Assembly (NCBI GenBank): GCA_029268555.1
Contig: JAQWNN010000016.1
Span: 1-34,400, forward strand
Origin: Flavobacteriaceae bacterium
GTDB taxonomy: Bacteria > Bacteroidota > Bacteroidia > Flavobacteriales > Flavobacteriaceae
Direction of reading: 5' to 3'
Length of the DNA stretch: 34,400 nt
The notes below the pieces were generated by a model. It did not search any database and was not told where the DNA came from. It was given only the letters and a program-made list of their open reading frames with translations. Below are positions 20,168 through 28,346 of this stretch, one piece after another; positions within the stretch are counted from its first letter, which is position 1; every line of letters starts with the position of its first letter. A program made the translations under genes and the position numbers.

Positions 20168-20175
20168 CAAATTTA
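20168..20175 (-). promoter_or_regulatory. Candidate -7 element upstream of tuf
   Basis: The minus strand reads TAAATTTG, an exact match to TAnnTTTG, 34 bases before the tuf ATG. No TTTG -33 element stands at the right distance, so the call is tentative. Confidence 0.35.
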
Positions 20176-20374
20176 TTAATTTTTTTTATACCATATGTTT
20201 CTTTTACTTATTTTTTTTGAATTAAATTTTGAATTTTTAAAGTATTTTGAATTTTTAAATTTAATGAAGGTAGATTTTAATGCTATCCCTTTCATATTCA
20301 GATTATTATTTTTTTTAATTTTTGTTTACTTTGGAGTTATTTCCGAAGCTTTTGATAAAATGATTTTTTGTTTC

Positions 20375-20404
20375 TTTGCTAAGAAAGTTAAAGGCCTAAA
20401 TTTA
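20375..20404 (+). promoter_or_regulatory. Candidate promoter of the GT2-GT39 unit
   Basis: TTTG at 20375-20378, an 18-base spacer and TAAATTTA (7 of 8 to TAnnTTTG) at 20397-20404, ending 24 bases before the ATG at 20429. Such matches occur by chance in AT-rich DNA. Confidence 0.35.
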
Positions 20405-20428
20405 AACTCGAAAGTTTGATTGTTCTTT

Positions 20429-21154
20429 ATGAATTTATGCATCATTGTTCCTTGTTTTAATGAAGCCAAACGGATTCCGCTAAATGAATTTGAAGCTTTC
20501 CTTTCAAAGTTTTCTAAAATTACCATTCATTTTGTAAACGATGGATCAACCGACATTACTGATCAGATTTTAGACTCTTTTCAAAAAAAATATCCTGAGC
20601 AGGTAAAAATCCTTAGACTGACTAAAAACCTAGGAAAAGGAAATGCTATTTTTAGGGGCATGCTAAAAGCTTTAGAAAACAATGAATACGATACTCTTGC
20701 TTTTTTGGACGCTGACTTGTCTACCTATCCTGAGGAATGCTTCTATTTAGCGGAAAAAATTAGACCCCCAATACAATTTGTGTTCGGCTCTAGAATTAAA
20801 AAAATCGATAACTCTGTTGAAAGAAAGTTATTTCGTTTTTTAATTGGTAGAATAATCGCCACTGCCATATCCAAAGTTCTCAAAATCTCAGTTTATGATA
20901 CCCAATGCGGATGCAAAATTTTTAATAGAAAAACTGCAAAGCTTGCTTTTGGCAAACCTTTTATTTCAGATTGGTTATTTGATGTAGAGATTTTTTTTCG
21001 TTTAAAAAATTATTTTGGTACTTCTGATTTTATAGCTATGAGTTCTGAAATTCCTCTTAAAAAATGGAAAGATCAAGGAAATTCAAAAATTAAATGGTCA
21101 TATGGATTTAAAATATGGGTTGACTTATTTAATATCAAACGAACTTATAAATGA
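20429..21154 (+). CDS. Family 2 glycosyltransferase, dolichyl/polyprenyl-phosphate glycosyltransferase type
   Basis: A 241-residue enzyme with the GT-A fold. ATG at 20429 is chosen over an upstream TTG (20420). It starts directly with the GT2 nucleotide-binding strand (CIIVPCFNEAKRI). DGSTD is at residues 38-42, NLGKG at 67-71 and the metal-binding DADLS at 94-98, followed by FVFGSRIKK and a DTQCGCKIFNRKTAK stretch. These are hallmarks of enzymes that move a sugar from a nucleotide to a polyprenyl-phosphate carrier (ALG5/DPM1-like). It lacks the C-terminal membrane spans of the ArnC/GtrB type, so it acts at the cytoplasmic face. It overlaps the next gene by four bases (ATGA), and the pair fits a lipid-linked sugar donor plus acceptor transferase. 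Sugar identity is unknown. Confidence 0.85.
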   Translation: MNLCIIVPCFNEAKRIPLNEFEAFLSKFSKITIHFVNDGSTDITDQILDSFQKKYPEQVKILRLTKNLGKGNAIFRGMLKALENNEYDTLAFLDADLSTYPEECFYLAEKIRPPIQFVFGSRIKKIDNSVERKLFRFLIGRIIATAISKVLKISVYDTQCGCKIFNRKTAKLAFGKPFISDWLFDVEIFFRLKNYFGTSDFIAMSSEIPLKKWKDQGNSKIKWSYGFKIWVDLFNIKRTYK

Positions 21155-22551
21155 TAAATGGAGTCACTCTACGACCTTACAATATACGCTTTGCAATTCT
21201 GTTTTGGCTATTAATTGCTATTCGGATGTTTTTTAATGGCGTACTTCCTCTAATGGATAAAACAGAGGCCCGCTATGGTGAAATAGCAAGGATTATGAGT
21301 GAGACAGGGAATTGGACTACTCCCCAGATAGACTATGGTATTCCATTTTGGGGAAAACCCCCTTTGTCAACATGGGCCTCAGCACTATCAATATCTGCTT
21401 TTGGATCTGCCGAATTATTTGTTCGGCTCCCATACCTCATCGTGTTATTTTTATTGGCGCTTTTTATAGGAAAATACCGAAAAGAATTAACACAATCATT
21501 CTACATTCCTGGGATTATTCTTTTAACAATGCCTGAGTATTATCTTCATGCTGGGGTAGTATCTACAGATACATTTTTATGTTTAAGTATCGCCCTAACC
21601 ATGTTTGGTTTTTGGGAGGCCCTACGTGAAAATGCAAAAACCTATTGGGGATACATTTTCTTTGTAGGAATAGGAATTGGACTACTCGCTAAAGGACCTA
21701 TAATCGCGATACTGACCCTTCCTCCTATTTTTATTTGGGCTTTAATTACAAAAAATATCAAAAAAATATTTCTCCAACTCCCTTGGAGTGTTGGAGTTTT
21801 ACTGCTACTAGCTATCAGTATACCTTGGTATGTTTTGGCTGAATTGAGTACCCCAGGATTCATTGATTATTTTATAATTGGCGAACATTATGAACGTTAT
21901 TTTAATGCAGATTGGAAAGGTGATAAATATGGTTTTCCTAAACAACAACCTCTGGGGATGGCATGGTTTTTTTTAATAGTCTTTTTACTCCCTTGGACAA
22001 TTGCACTTATCCAGCTAATGATTAAAAAATGGAAGTCTATGAAACAAGATCGGTGGATATTATTTTTATTATTATGGGGTATTTGGACACCCTTATTTTT
22101 TACTTCGTCTAAAAGTTTAATTCATCCTTATATTTTACCAAGCTGTATTCCCGCTGCGCTAATCATTACGAATTACTGGACTTCTTTGAAAAACAAAAAA
22201 CTTTATACTGGGATTGCAATTGGCTTACCACTTCTGTTGTTATTAATTCAACTTAGCGGAATTGCCAAGTCATTTTACTCCCATACTACTGATAAATATT
22301 TAATAAGTAATCTAAACCAGGTCAAAAAAATTTATACGCTAGATGAAAAAAGTTATTCCAGTCAATTTTATACCCAAGGTAAAGTTCAATTAATTAAAAT
22401 CGATCAGTTTAAAAGTATAATGAATTCTGAAAACCCTTGTTATATAATAATTAGCAATAAACATTTAAAAAAAGTGAGTTTCAATTTAATGTCAAAACTT
22501 TGTAAAATTGATTCAAATAAAAATAAAGGAGTTTATGAATTTGATCCATAG
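21151..22551 (+). CDS. Family 39 (ArnT/PMT-like) membrane glycosyltransferase
   Basis: A 466-residue integral membrane protein with about 10-12 hydrophobic spans. The first periplasmic loop has the acidic motif MDKTEARYGEIARIM (about residues 35-49) and WGKPPLSTWASAL (67-79), which mark ArnT/PMT-like enzymes that use a polyprenyl-phosphate sugar donor. FVRLPYLIV, STDTFLCLSIALTMFGFWEA and GIGLLAKGPI continue the family pattern. The C-terminal about 110 residues form a smaller soluble domain. It is translationally coupled to the GT2 gene, which would make its donor. The acceptor (lipid A, protein or another glycan) cannot be told from sequence. Confidence 0.85.
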   Translation: MINGVTLRPYNIRFAILFWLLIAIRMFFNGVLPLMDKTEARYGEIARIMSETGNWTTPQIDYGIPFWGKPPLSTWASALSISAFGSAELFVRLPYLIVLFLLALFIGKYRKELTQSFYIPGIILLTMPEYYLHAGVVSTDTFLCLSIALTMFGFWEALRENAKTYWGYIFFVGIGIGLLAKGPIIAILTLPPIFIWALITKNIKKIFLQLPWSVGVLLLLAISIPWYVLAELSTPGFIDYFIIGEHYERYFNADWKGDKYGFPKQQPLGMAWFFLIVFLLPWTIALIQLMIKKWKSMKQDRWILFLLLWGIWTPLFFTSSKSLIHPYILPSCIPAALIITNYWTSLKNKKLYTGIAIGLPLLLLLIQLSGIAKSFYSHTTDKYLISNLNQVKKIYTLDEKSYSSQFYTQGKVQLIKIDQFKSIMNSENPCYIIISNKHLKKVSFNLMSKLCKIDSNKNKGVYEFDP

Positions 22552-22565
22552 TTGAGATTTAGTTA

Positions 22566-23156
22566 TTATTTAGAAAATCTGTTTGAAAGAAAATTTAGTA
22601 AAATTCCATAAGTAGGTAAAAAGAAAATCAATCCAATAATTATTTTTAAAACTGTTTGAGTACCTGCAATTTCTATCCAATTTAAAGCCATGTATTCATC
22701 TGCAGATTCGAAAAAAGCTGTAGAAAAGAAAACATATGAATCTATGAAATTAGAAATCACTGTTGATAAAGCAGGCGCTAACCACCACGTAAAATAACGC
22801 TCCCTAATAAATTGAAATGCATGTATATCAATTAACATCCCAAGTGCATAAGCCGTAGCACTTGCCATTCCAATTCTCATTGCAACTGATATGGGGCTAC
22901 CCTCGAAGTAAACAATTATAATAGACGAAATTATAGCTAGCGGATAAGAATATGTAATTGTTTTTTGAGCTGTGGTCTTTCCTAATAATCGTACTGTCAA
23001 ATCAGTAGCTACTACAATAAATGGAAAACTAAAGGCTGCCCAAGTTATTTTATATCCATATATAGTCAGTGGAATTGCAACAAGAGTATTAGATAACGTT
23101 ATAATGGCTATATGAATTGTAACAAGAAAAAATAGCTTTTTATTTTTTGCTTCCAT
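22566..23156 (-). CDS. yhhQ: Queuosine precursor transporter, YhhQ/VUT family
   Basis: A 196-residue inner-membrane protein with about six spans. It matches the YhhQ pattern closely: ITLSNTLVAIPLTIYG, TWAAFSFPFIVVATDLTVRL, then the TAYALGMLIDIHAFQFIRER region, WWLAPALSTVISNFIDSYVF, and a C-terminal FFLPTYGILLNFLSNRF. E. coli YhhQ imports the 7-deazaguanine precursors preQ0/preQ1. ATG at 23156 gives an N-terminus matching the family; TTG at 23171 would add five residues and a four-base overlap with the upstream gene. It is coupled to a purine-type phosphoribosyltransferase gene. queD lies elsewhere in the window, so both synthesis and salvage of queuosine precursors seem possible. Confidence 0.88.
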   Translation of the reverse strand: MEAKNKKLFFLVTIHIAIITLSNTLVAIPLTIYGYKITWAAFSFPFIVVATDLTVRLLGKTTAQKTITYSYPLAIISSIIIVYFEGSPISVAMRIGMASATAYALGMLIDIHAFQFIRERYFTWWLAPALSTVISNFIDSYVFFSTAFFESADEYMALNWIEIAGTQTVLKIIIGLIFFLPTYGILLNFLSNRFSK

Positions 23157-23167
23157 TTTGAGTGAAA

Positions 23168-23629
23168 TCAATTTTGGTCATTCTCCCAAGGAAAAATTAT
23201 CCAAGTGGGATCTAATGACTTATCAATCTGCTTTCCTCTAAAATCAACTTTGAAACTACTTGGAATATTATCGATTAAAGCTGCATAACGAATATTTGAA
23301 TCCTGATTATTTTGAAGTTTTTTTATAAATTCAAAAGTCGCACCCGAATCATTTATATCATCAATTATTAGAATATTTAATGGAGAATTAATACTTTTTT
23401 TTAAAACTTTACAATTAGGTTTATTCTTATCATATCTTAATTGAACGTCCAAAACTTTATGAGGTACATTAATCGCATGGGATAAATATACTCCAGGCAC
23501 ACACCCCCCCCTGTTAACACTTAATATTAGTTCCGGTAACCATTCTGTTTTATTTATTTGCTTTCTTATTTCAATTAAAGCCCTATGCATCTCATCAATT
23601 GTGAAAAAGTAATTTTTTAATTCTTTCAT
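23168..23629 (-). CDS. Purine-type phosphoribosyltransferase
   Basis: A 153-residue type I phosphoribosyltransferase. The PRPP-binding motif is ILIIDDINDSGATF (residues 86-99), with the acidic pair in IIDD, and the diphosphate loop is SVNRGGCVPG (37-46). The tail DPTWIIFPWE resembles the Gpt/HGPRT base-binding end, where the tryptophan-flanked segment stacks on the purine. Members convert a free base and PRPP to a nucleotide. The substrate is not certain: xanthine, guanine or hypoxanthine are usual for this group. The gene contains a run of eight G residues coding RGG at the diphosphate loop, unusual in such AT-rich DNA. It overlaps or nearly overlaps the transporter gene downstream, suggesting salvage of an imported base. 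Confidence 0.82.
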   Translation of the reverse strand: MKELKNYFFTIDEMHRALIEIRKQINKTEWLPELILSVNRGGCVPGVYLSHAINVPHKVLDVQLRYDKNKPNCKVLKKSINSPLNILIIDDINDSGATFEFIKKLQNNQDSNIRYAALIDNIPSSFKVDFRGKQIDKSLDPTWIIFPWENDQN

Positions 23630-23953
23630 AAGATTATTCTAGAGTAATTCATTTGTTTTAATTCTGAGAAATATTAAAATTTTATATGACTTTGATAAAC
23701 GATAAATTTTAGTAAAGTAGATTAAAACTAAATTTTACAATATTTAAAGTTTTGTTTTTAAAAATTATAATTTCAATGATTTATTTAAATAAATGCGCTA
23801 AAATTAGTTTAAAAATTATCTATGTACAATTAAAGATTTAACTATAAAAAATAAATAGATTCAACTTAATGTGATCATTAAATCATTAATGAGCATTTTA
23901 TTTGATTTATTTTTTTTAAATTTTACAAAACAATATCTAGTAAAAAAAACGAA
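23630..23953. other. AT-rich divergent spacer
   Basis: It separates the phosphoribosyltransferase gene from the Asp-box protein gene, so it should hold two divergent promoters. No element with both -33 and -7 matches at acceptable spacing was found. No coding sequence or RNA is supported. Confidence 0.4.
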
Positions 23954-26900
23954 ATGAAACATCAATTATTTTTAACATTATTTTCAATCATATTTTTTCA
24001 ATTCAACTCTCAAGCTCAAAATAGTTCAATTTTAGAAAACCTAGAGTGGAGAAATATAGGACCCGACCGGGGAGGAAGATCTTTAGCAGTTTCAGGATCA
24101 TCTTCAAGAATTAACGAATATTATTTTGGAGCAGTTGGGGGTGGCCTCTGGAAAACCACTGATGGTGGTGTGAGCTGGAAGCCGGTCACAGATGGACAAA
24201 TTAAGAGTTCTTCGGTAGGCGCCGTAGCAGTTGCTAACTCCAATCCAGATATTTTGTATATCGGAATGGGAGAAACTGAACTTAGGGGTAACATTATGCA
24301 AGGTGACGGAGTTTATAAATCAATTGATGCCGGAAAAACATGGAATCATATGGGCTTAAAGGATACCCAAGCTATTTCAAAAATTCGTATTCATCCCGAA
24401 AACTCAAAAATTGTCTATGTTGCTGCATTAGGACATCCTTATGGTGAAAATGAGGAGCGTGGTGTATTTAAATCAATTGATGGAGGAGAAAATTGGAAAA
24501 AAATATTATTTAAAAGTTCGAAAACAGGAGCCATAGATTTAATTATTGATCCAAATAATCCTGAAACTATTTATGCTTCTTTTTGGGAAGTATACAGGAC
24601 ACCATTCAAAATGTTAGGTGGAGGATCAGAATGCAGCTTATATAAATCAACTGACGGAGGTAATACATGGGAGGAGCTCTCAAAGAATAATGGATTTGCG
24701 AAAAGACCTTTAGGTAAAATTGGAATAACTGTTTCAGGAGCAAACTCAAATAAAATTTGGGCTTTAGTTGAATCTGAAAATGGAGGAGTTTATGCCTCGG
24801 AAGATGGAGGAAAAACATGGAAGCTAGTAAACAATGACCGTAAACTAAGACAAAGAGCCTTTTATTACAGCAGGATTTATGCTGATCCAAAAGATGAAAA
24901 TATTGTTTATGCACTTAATACAGGCTTTTATAAATCGATTGACGGTGGTAAAACATTTGATAAAAGGATTATAGTTCCTCATGGGGATAATCATGATTTA
25001 TGGATTGATCCTGAAAATCCATCTCGTATGATTAATGCAAATGATGGTGGTGGTTGTGTGTCGGTAAATGGAGGCGAATCTTGGACTGATCTTGATTTTC
25101 CTACCTCACAATTATACCACATTATGGTCACTAAAGATTTTCCCTATTATGTATGTGGTGCTCAGCAAGACAACTCAACCATGTGTATTCCCTCTGAAGG
25201 TTGGAGTTTTAAACAAGCTAGAGGGCCTCATAAACAATATTATTATCCCGTAGGAGGTGGTGAATCAGGTTATATAACACAACATCCAAAAAATTTAGAC
25301 TGGTTTTATGCTGGCAGTCAAGGAGCCTTACTTACAAAATTTGATAGAAAAACAGGATTTAATAGAGATATTCAGGTTTTTCCTAGATTTTTTTCAGGAG
25401 AACCGGCAAGTGCACTTCCAGAGCGATGGCAATGGACTTTTCCAATAGTATTTTCACCAATTAATCACAATAAACTCTACACCTCTTCTCAACACGTTTG
25501 GGTTTCAGAGAATGATGGACAGAGTTGGTCAAAAATTAGTCCAGATCTTACCTATGCTGATCCTAAAACGCTAGGAAAAACAGGAGGAGTTATAACCAAT
25601 GACATGAATGGTCCTGAAATCTATGCAACAGTATTCGCTTTGGTTCCCTCCAGACACGATGAAAATATTATTTGGGCGGGTTCTGATGATGGGCTAGTTC
25701 ATATAACAAAAAATCATGGGAAATCATGGGAAAATATTACACCGCCTGATATGCCTAAAGATACTAGAATTAGTATAATAGAGGAGTCAATTCATAATGC
25801 TGGTACAATTTATATTGCCGGAAAAAGATATCAAATGGATGATAGAAAACCCTATTTATGGAAGACAAACGACTACGGCTCAACATGGGAAAAAATTATA
25901 AATGGAATAAGAACAGATGATTTTCTCCACGTGATTAGAGAAGATATTAAAATTCCAGGACTTCTTTATGCTGGGGGTGAACATCAAGTTTGGGTATCTT
26001 ATAATGACGGTGGGTCATGGGAATCTTTGAGTTTAAATTTACCTGATACACAAATTTCTGATCTTATTGTTACGGAAAAAGATCTTGTGGTAGGGACTCA
26101 TGGGAGGTCAATCTATATATTGGATGATATCTCTCCAATAAGAGAAATGACAAAAATTGATTCCAATAAGCCACATCTTTATAAAGCCTACTCAGCTACC
26201 AGAAGAGTTCAGAATGCTGAATTGAAATACTTTCTACCCTCAACACCAGATAACTTATCTATAAAAATTATTGACAGCGAAGGAAGAATAGTTTTAGTTA
26301 AAGAAGGTACTGCAGAAAAGGATCCAGAGGAAGCTGGTCCATCATGGTTTGGAGTGGATAATAAAAAGCCATCTATGATTGAAGGTTTAAATACTTACAC
26401 TTGGAACCTTAGATACCCTGGTGCGTCTGAATTTGAAGGGATGATAATATGGTCTGCAAAACCATCCCTAGGCCCTATTGCTCCTCCTGGAATTTATGAT
26501 GTACAACTAACTGTAAACAACATAATCTACAAAACATCCATTGAAGTCAAAAAAGATCCTAGAATTGAAATAGCAGATGAAGTAATTCAAGAGCAATTTG
26601 AATTCGCAATGGAAATCATGAATCAAACAGATATTGCCAATAAAAGTATAATTGAAATAAGAGCAATAAAAGAAAGATTAGAAACTAATAAAAATTCTTT
26701 GAGAAATTTAAAAAAAATAAACACTTTAATAGGTGATTTAGAAAAAATTGAATCTAGTATTTATCAGGTAAAAAATCAAAGTGGTCAAGACCCATTAAAT
26801 TTTCCAATTAAAGTAAATAATCGTTTGGCTTATCTTAGAAAAAGTGTAGAGAGTGGTGATGGTTTACCAACATTGGGATCATTAGAAGTTTTCGATCTTT

Positions 26901-26971
26901 TAAAAGAAGAATTGTCAGGATATGTAAGCGAACTAAATAAGCTAAAAAGTAAGACCAATGAATACTTTTAA
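23954..26971 (+). CDS. Secreted Asp-box (BNR/VPS10-like) beta-propeller protein
   Basis: A 1005-residue secreted protein. The signal peptide ends near FNSQAQ (about residue 22). The mature part begins NLEWRNIGPDRGGR, typical of the WD40/YVTN/BNR-like family in Bacteroidota. Repeated Asp-box turns (S/T-x-D-x-G-x-T-W) are visible at about residues 68-75 (TTDGGVSW), 123-130 (SIDAGKTW), 174-181 (SIDGGENW) and 232-239 (STDGGNTW), then further on as SEDGGKTW, SIDGGKTF, SVNGGESW, SENDGQSW, TNDYGSTW and SYNDGGSW. This fits one or two sortilin/VPS10-like propellers. After LVVGTHGRSIYILDDISPIR a beta-sandwich-like region and a helical C-terminal tail follow. No sialidase active site is evident, so a 'glycosyl hydrolase' label would be unsupported. 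It stands alone; the next gene is convergent. Confidence 0.85.
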   Translation: MKHQLFLTLFSIIFFQFNSQAQNSSILENLEWRNIGPDRGGRSLAVSGSSSRINEYYFGAVGGGLWKTTDGGVSWKPVTDGQIKSSSVGAVAVANSNPDILYIGMGETELRGNIMQGDGVYKSIDAGKTWNHMGLKDTQAISKIRIHPENSKIVYVAALGHPYGENEERGVFKSIDGGENWKKILFKSSKTGAIDLIIDPNNPETIYASFWEVYRTPFKMLGGGSECSLYKSTDGGNTWEELSKNNGFAKRPLGKIGITVSGANSNKIWALVESENGGVYASEDGGKTWKLVNNDRKLRQRAFYYSRIYADPKDENIVYALNTGFYKSIDGGKTFDKRIIVPHGDNHDLWIDPENPSRMINANDGGGCVSVNGGESWTDLDFPTSQLYHIMVTKDFPYYVCGAQQDNSTMCIPSEGWSFKQARGPHKQYYYPVGGGESGYITQHPKNLDWFYAGSQGALLTKFDRKTGFNRDIQVFPRFFSGEPASALPERWQWTFPIVFSPINHNKLYTSSQHVWVSENDGQSWSKISPDLTYADPKTLGKTGGVITNDMNGPEIYATVFALVPSRHDENIIWAGSDDGLVHITKNHGKSWENITPPDMPKDTRISIIEESIHNAGTIYIAGKRYQMDDRKPYLWKTNDYGSTWEKIINGIRTDDFLHVIREDIKIPGLLYAGGEHQVWVSYNDGGSWESLSLNLPDTQISDLIVTEKDLVVGTHGRSIYILDDISPIREMTKIDSNKPHLYKAYSATRRVQNAELKYFLPSTPDNLSIKIIDSEGRIVLVKEGTAEKDPEEAGPSWFGVDNKKPSMIEGLNTYTWNLRYPGASEFEGMIIWSAKPSLGPIAPPGIYDVQLTVNNIIYKTSIEVKKDPRIEIADEVIQEQFEFAMEIMNQTDIANKSIIEIRAIKERLETNKNSLRNLKKINTLIGDLEKIESSIYQVKNQSGQDPLNFPIKVNNRLAYLRKSVESGDGLPTLGSLEVFDLLKEELSGYVSELNKLKSKTNEYF

Positions 26972-27044
26972 ATAGTTTAAATAAATCTCGAGTTTATTAG
27001 GGTAATATTTTGAATTTTTATTTATGTAAGACTTACTGAGGAAT

Positions 27045-27602
27045 CTATTCAAACCATATTACTTTATCCTCAATTGGCGCTGGTTTTCTTTGATTAACAA
27101 TTTCATCGTGTTTCCCCATGTAGAAAATACCAAGACATCGCTCGCCCTCATTCAAAGGAATAAATTCACCCATAGAATTGATTAATTTAGGAGAACTCCA
27201 ATAAGAACCAATATTTAACTCTGTTGCCATCAACCACATATTCTGAACCGACATAGACACGGCAGCGATCTCCTCCCATTCAGGGATCGACTCTAGTGGA
27301 TCCCTCTGCATACAGATTAGAATAATTACTGAAGATTTTTTTGCTTTTTCGATAATTTTTTTATGTTTAAATTTTGAAAAAAATGGAGTATTTTCTTTAT
27401 ATTTTCTTGCTAAGAAATCACCGAGATCATTTTTAGTTTGTCCATTCAGAACCCTAAACCTCCATGGTTCTGTTTTTTTATGTGTGGGCGCCCAATTAGC
27501 AGCCTCTAGAATTAACTTAATATGCTCATCATCAATTGATAAATTATTATACTGACTTGGCATAATCGATCGTCGAGATTTAATTGTATTTAATAGTTTC
27601 AT
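27045..27602 (-). CDS. Nitroreductase family protein
   Basis: A 185-residue FMN-dependent oxidoreductase of the nitroreductase superfamily (YdjA-like group). The phosphate-binding motif is SRRSIMP (residues 9-15), followed by EAANWAPTHKKTEPWRF (34-50), which is diagnostic for this subgroup. AAVSMSVQNMWLMATELNIG and the GERCLGIFYMG strand complete the fold. It probably works as a cytosolic homodimer using NAD(P)H; the natural substrate is unknown. A 25-codon ORF ends 8 bases before its start. Confidence 0.88.
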   Translation of the reverse strand: MKLLNTIKSRRSIMPSQYNNLSIDDEHIKLILEAANWAPTHKKTEPWRFRVLNGQTKNDLGDFLARKYKENTPFFSKFKHKKIIEKAKKSSVIILICMQRDPLESIPEWEEIAAVSMSVQNMWLMATELNIGSYWSSPKLINSMGEFIPLNEGERCLGIFYMGKHDEIVNQRKPAPIEDKVIWFE

Positions 27603-27610
27603 CTTAATCT

Positions 27611-27688
27611 TTAATCATATGATAAAACAACAAGCCCACCTGCTATTGATGAAAGAGTGTTTTCTAATTTATTTATTGACTTTAACAT
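27611..27688 (-). CDS. Possible 25-residue peptide with a double-glycine motif
   Basis: ATG at 27688 opens a 25-codon frame encoding MLKSINKLENTLSSIAGG and a seven-residue tail LVVLSYD. L-7, I-4, G-2 and G-1 match the double-glycine leader pattern, but the tail after GG is too short for a normal bacteriocin, and no peptidase-containing transporter is nearby. It overlaps a region that looks like a decayed gene in another frame. It may be chance. Confidence 0.2.
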   Translation of the reverse strand: MLKSINKLENTLSSIAGGLVVLSYD

Positions 27689-27877
27689 TTAGTGTGATCT
27701 CCAGGTCTGCTACATAATGCTTTAATTCTTATATATAAATTACCTCCTTATGAACTTTACCACGGAAAATTACATTCTTTCCTTTAATATTATTGGATAT
27801 ATATTCTCAAAAATTTAGAGTTTTTTTAAATCACTCGCAATAAAAGTAAGTAATACCAAAAATAATAAGGATTTCAT
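27615..27877 (-). pseudogene. Decayed gene for a small secreted protein (tentative)
   Basis: ATG at 27877 starts a convincing signal-peptide core (MKSLLFLVLLTFIAS), but the frame stops after 20 codons just past a run of seven A residues. Protein-like sequence continues in other frames (KGKNVIFRGKVHKEVIYI, a stop, then ELKHYVADLEITLNVKVNK, and later FINSRWACC). The strand pattern resembles small secreted Bacteroidota proteins in which a 'V-F-x-G-K-V' strand is followed by a cysteine-containing C-terminal block. Several stops and at least one frameshift would be needed, so I read this as a remnant. The family is not identified. Confidence 0.3.
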
Positions 27878-27910
27878 TTTTATAAATTTTGTAGTTTGAA
27901 TTTCAAATAT

Positions 27911-27941
27911 AAAAAAACCCTTTAGGGTTAACTAAAGGGTT
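27911..27941 (-). terminator. Terminator of the 43-residue Cys-rich protein gene
   Basis: Perfect ten-pair stem aaccctttag/ctaaagggtt with a six-base loop; on the minus strand the stem is followed by a continuous run of T residues (A-run at 27911-27917 on the plus strand). It begins 24 bases after the small gene's stop codon. Confidence 0.85.
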
Positions 27942-27964
27942 AAAAAGATAATGTAAAATAAAAT

Positions 27965-28096
27965 TTATTCTACACCACTAAAATCGTTGCAAGTATATTT
28001 TTCACTTACTTGAATTTCATGAATTCCACATTTCCTTGTGTCTTCGTTTATATTTAAACAATTAAGACAACTATTACTTAGTGATAAATTTTCCAT
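27965..28096 (-). CDS. 43-residue four-cysteine protein
   Basis: A short gene encoding MENLSLSNSCLNCLN, then a polar link, then TRKCGIHEIQVSEKYTCNDF and SGVE. Four cysteines at residues 10, 13, 23 and 36 form a CxxC plus two single cysteines, with H26 between them, consistent with a small zinc-binding or redox fold. It has no signal peptide or membrane span. A strong intrinsic terminator directly downstream supports a real transcript. I recall similar Cys-rich short proteins annotated as hypothetical in flavobacteria, but no function. The nearest upstream gene on the same strand is a lipoprotein ending 250 bases before it. Confidence 0.6.
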   Translation of the reverse strand: MENLSLSNSCLNCLNINEDTRKCGIHEIQVSEKYTCNDFSGVE

Positions 28097-28346
28097 ATCT
28101 ATTAAATTTTATTCGAATTTATAAAAAAAATAACATAACTAATTGATATTTAGTAATTTATAATTAGAATAAATAAAAATAATAAACTTTAAAATTATTA
28201 TAATATATAAATTAGAATACACTTATCTGGCTATATTTAATTTTTAAACCTTTTTATTTTATAAATAAATTTTATTTAATCAATTCAGATACTATAATAA
28301 GGAAAAGGAGAGGCTAACATGTCAGGTTTCATTTTCCAAAGTGGAA
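28097..28346. other. AT-rich spacer upstream of the Cys-rich protein gene
   Basis: Very AT-rich, with no supported ORF or clear promoter. A weak six-pair match GGAAAA/TTTTCC lies at the right edge near the end of the serine hydrolase gene, without a T-run. Confidence 0.35.

Noticed and set aside
20195-20419. 74-codon plus-strand ORF rich in Phe and Leu before the GT2 gene
   Set aside because: Composition follows from T-rich DNA, it starts inside the likely tuf promoter region, and it contains the candidate GT2 promoter; no recognisable protein pattern.
23954-26971. Sialidase or glycosyl hydrolase function for the Asp-box protein
   Set aside because: Asp-boxes are structural turns found in many propellers; no sialidase arginine triad or nucleophile pattern could be identified.
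27619-27702. 27-codon plus-strand ORF starting MIKQQAHLLLMKE
   Set aside because: Antisense to the decayed-gene region, with no start context or conserved-looking feature.
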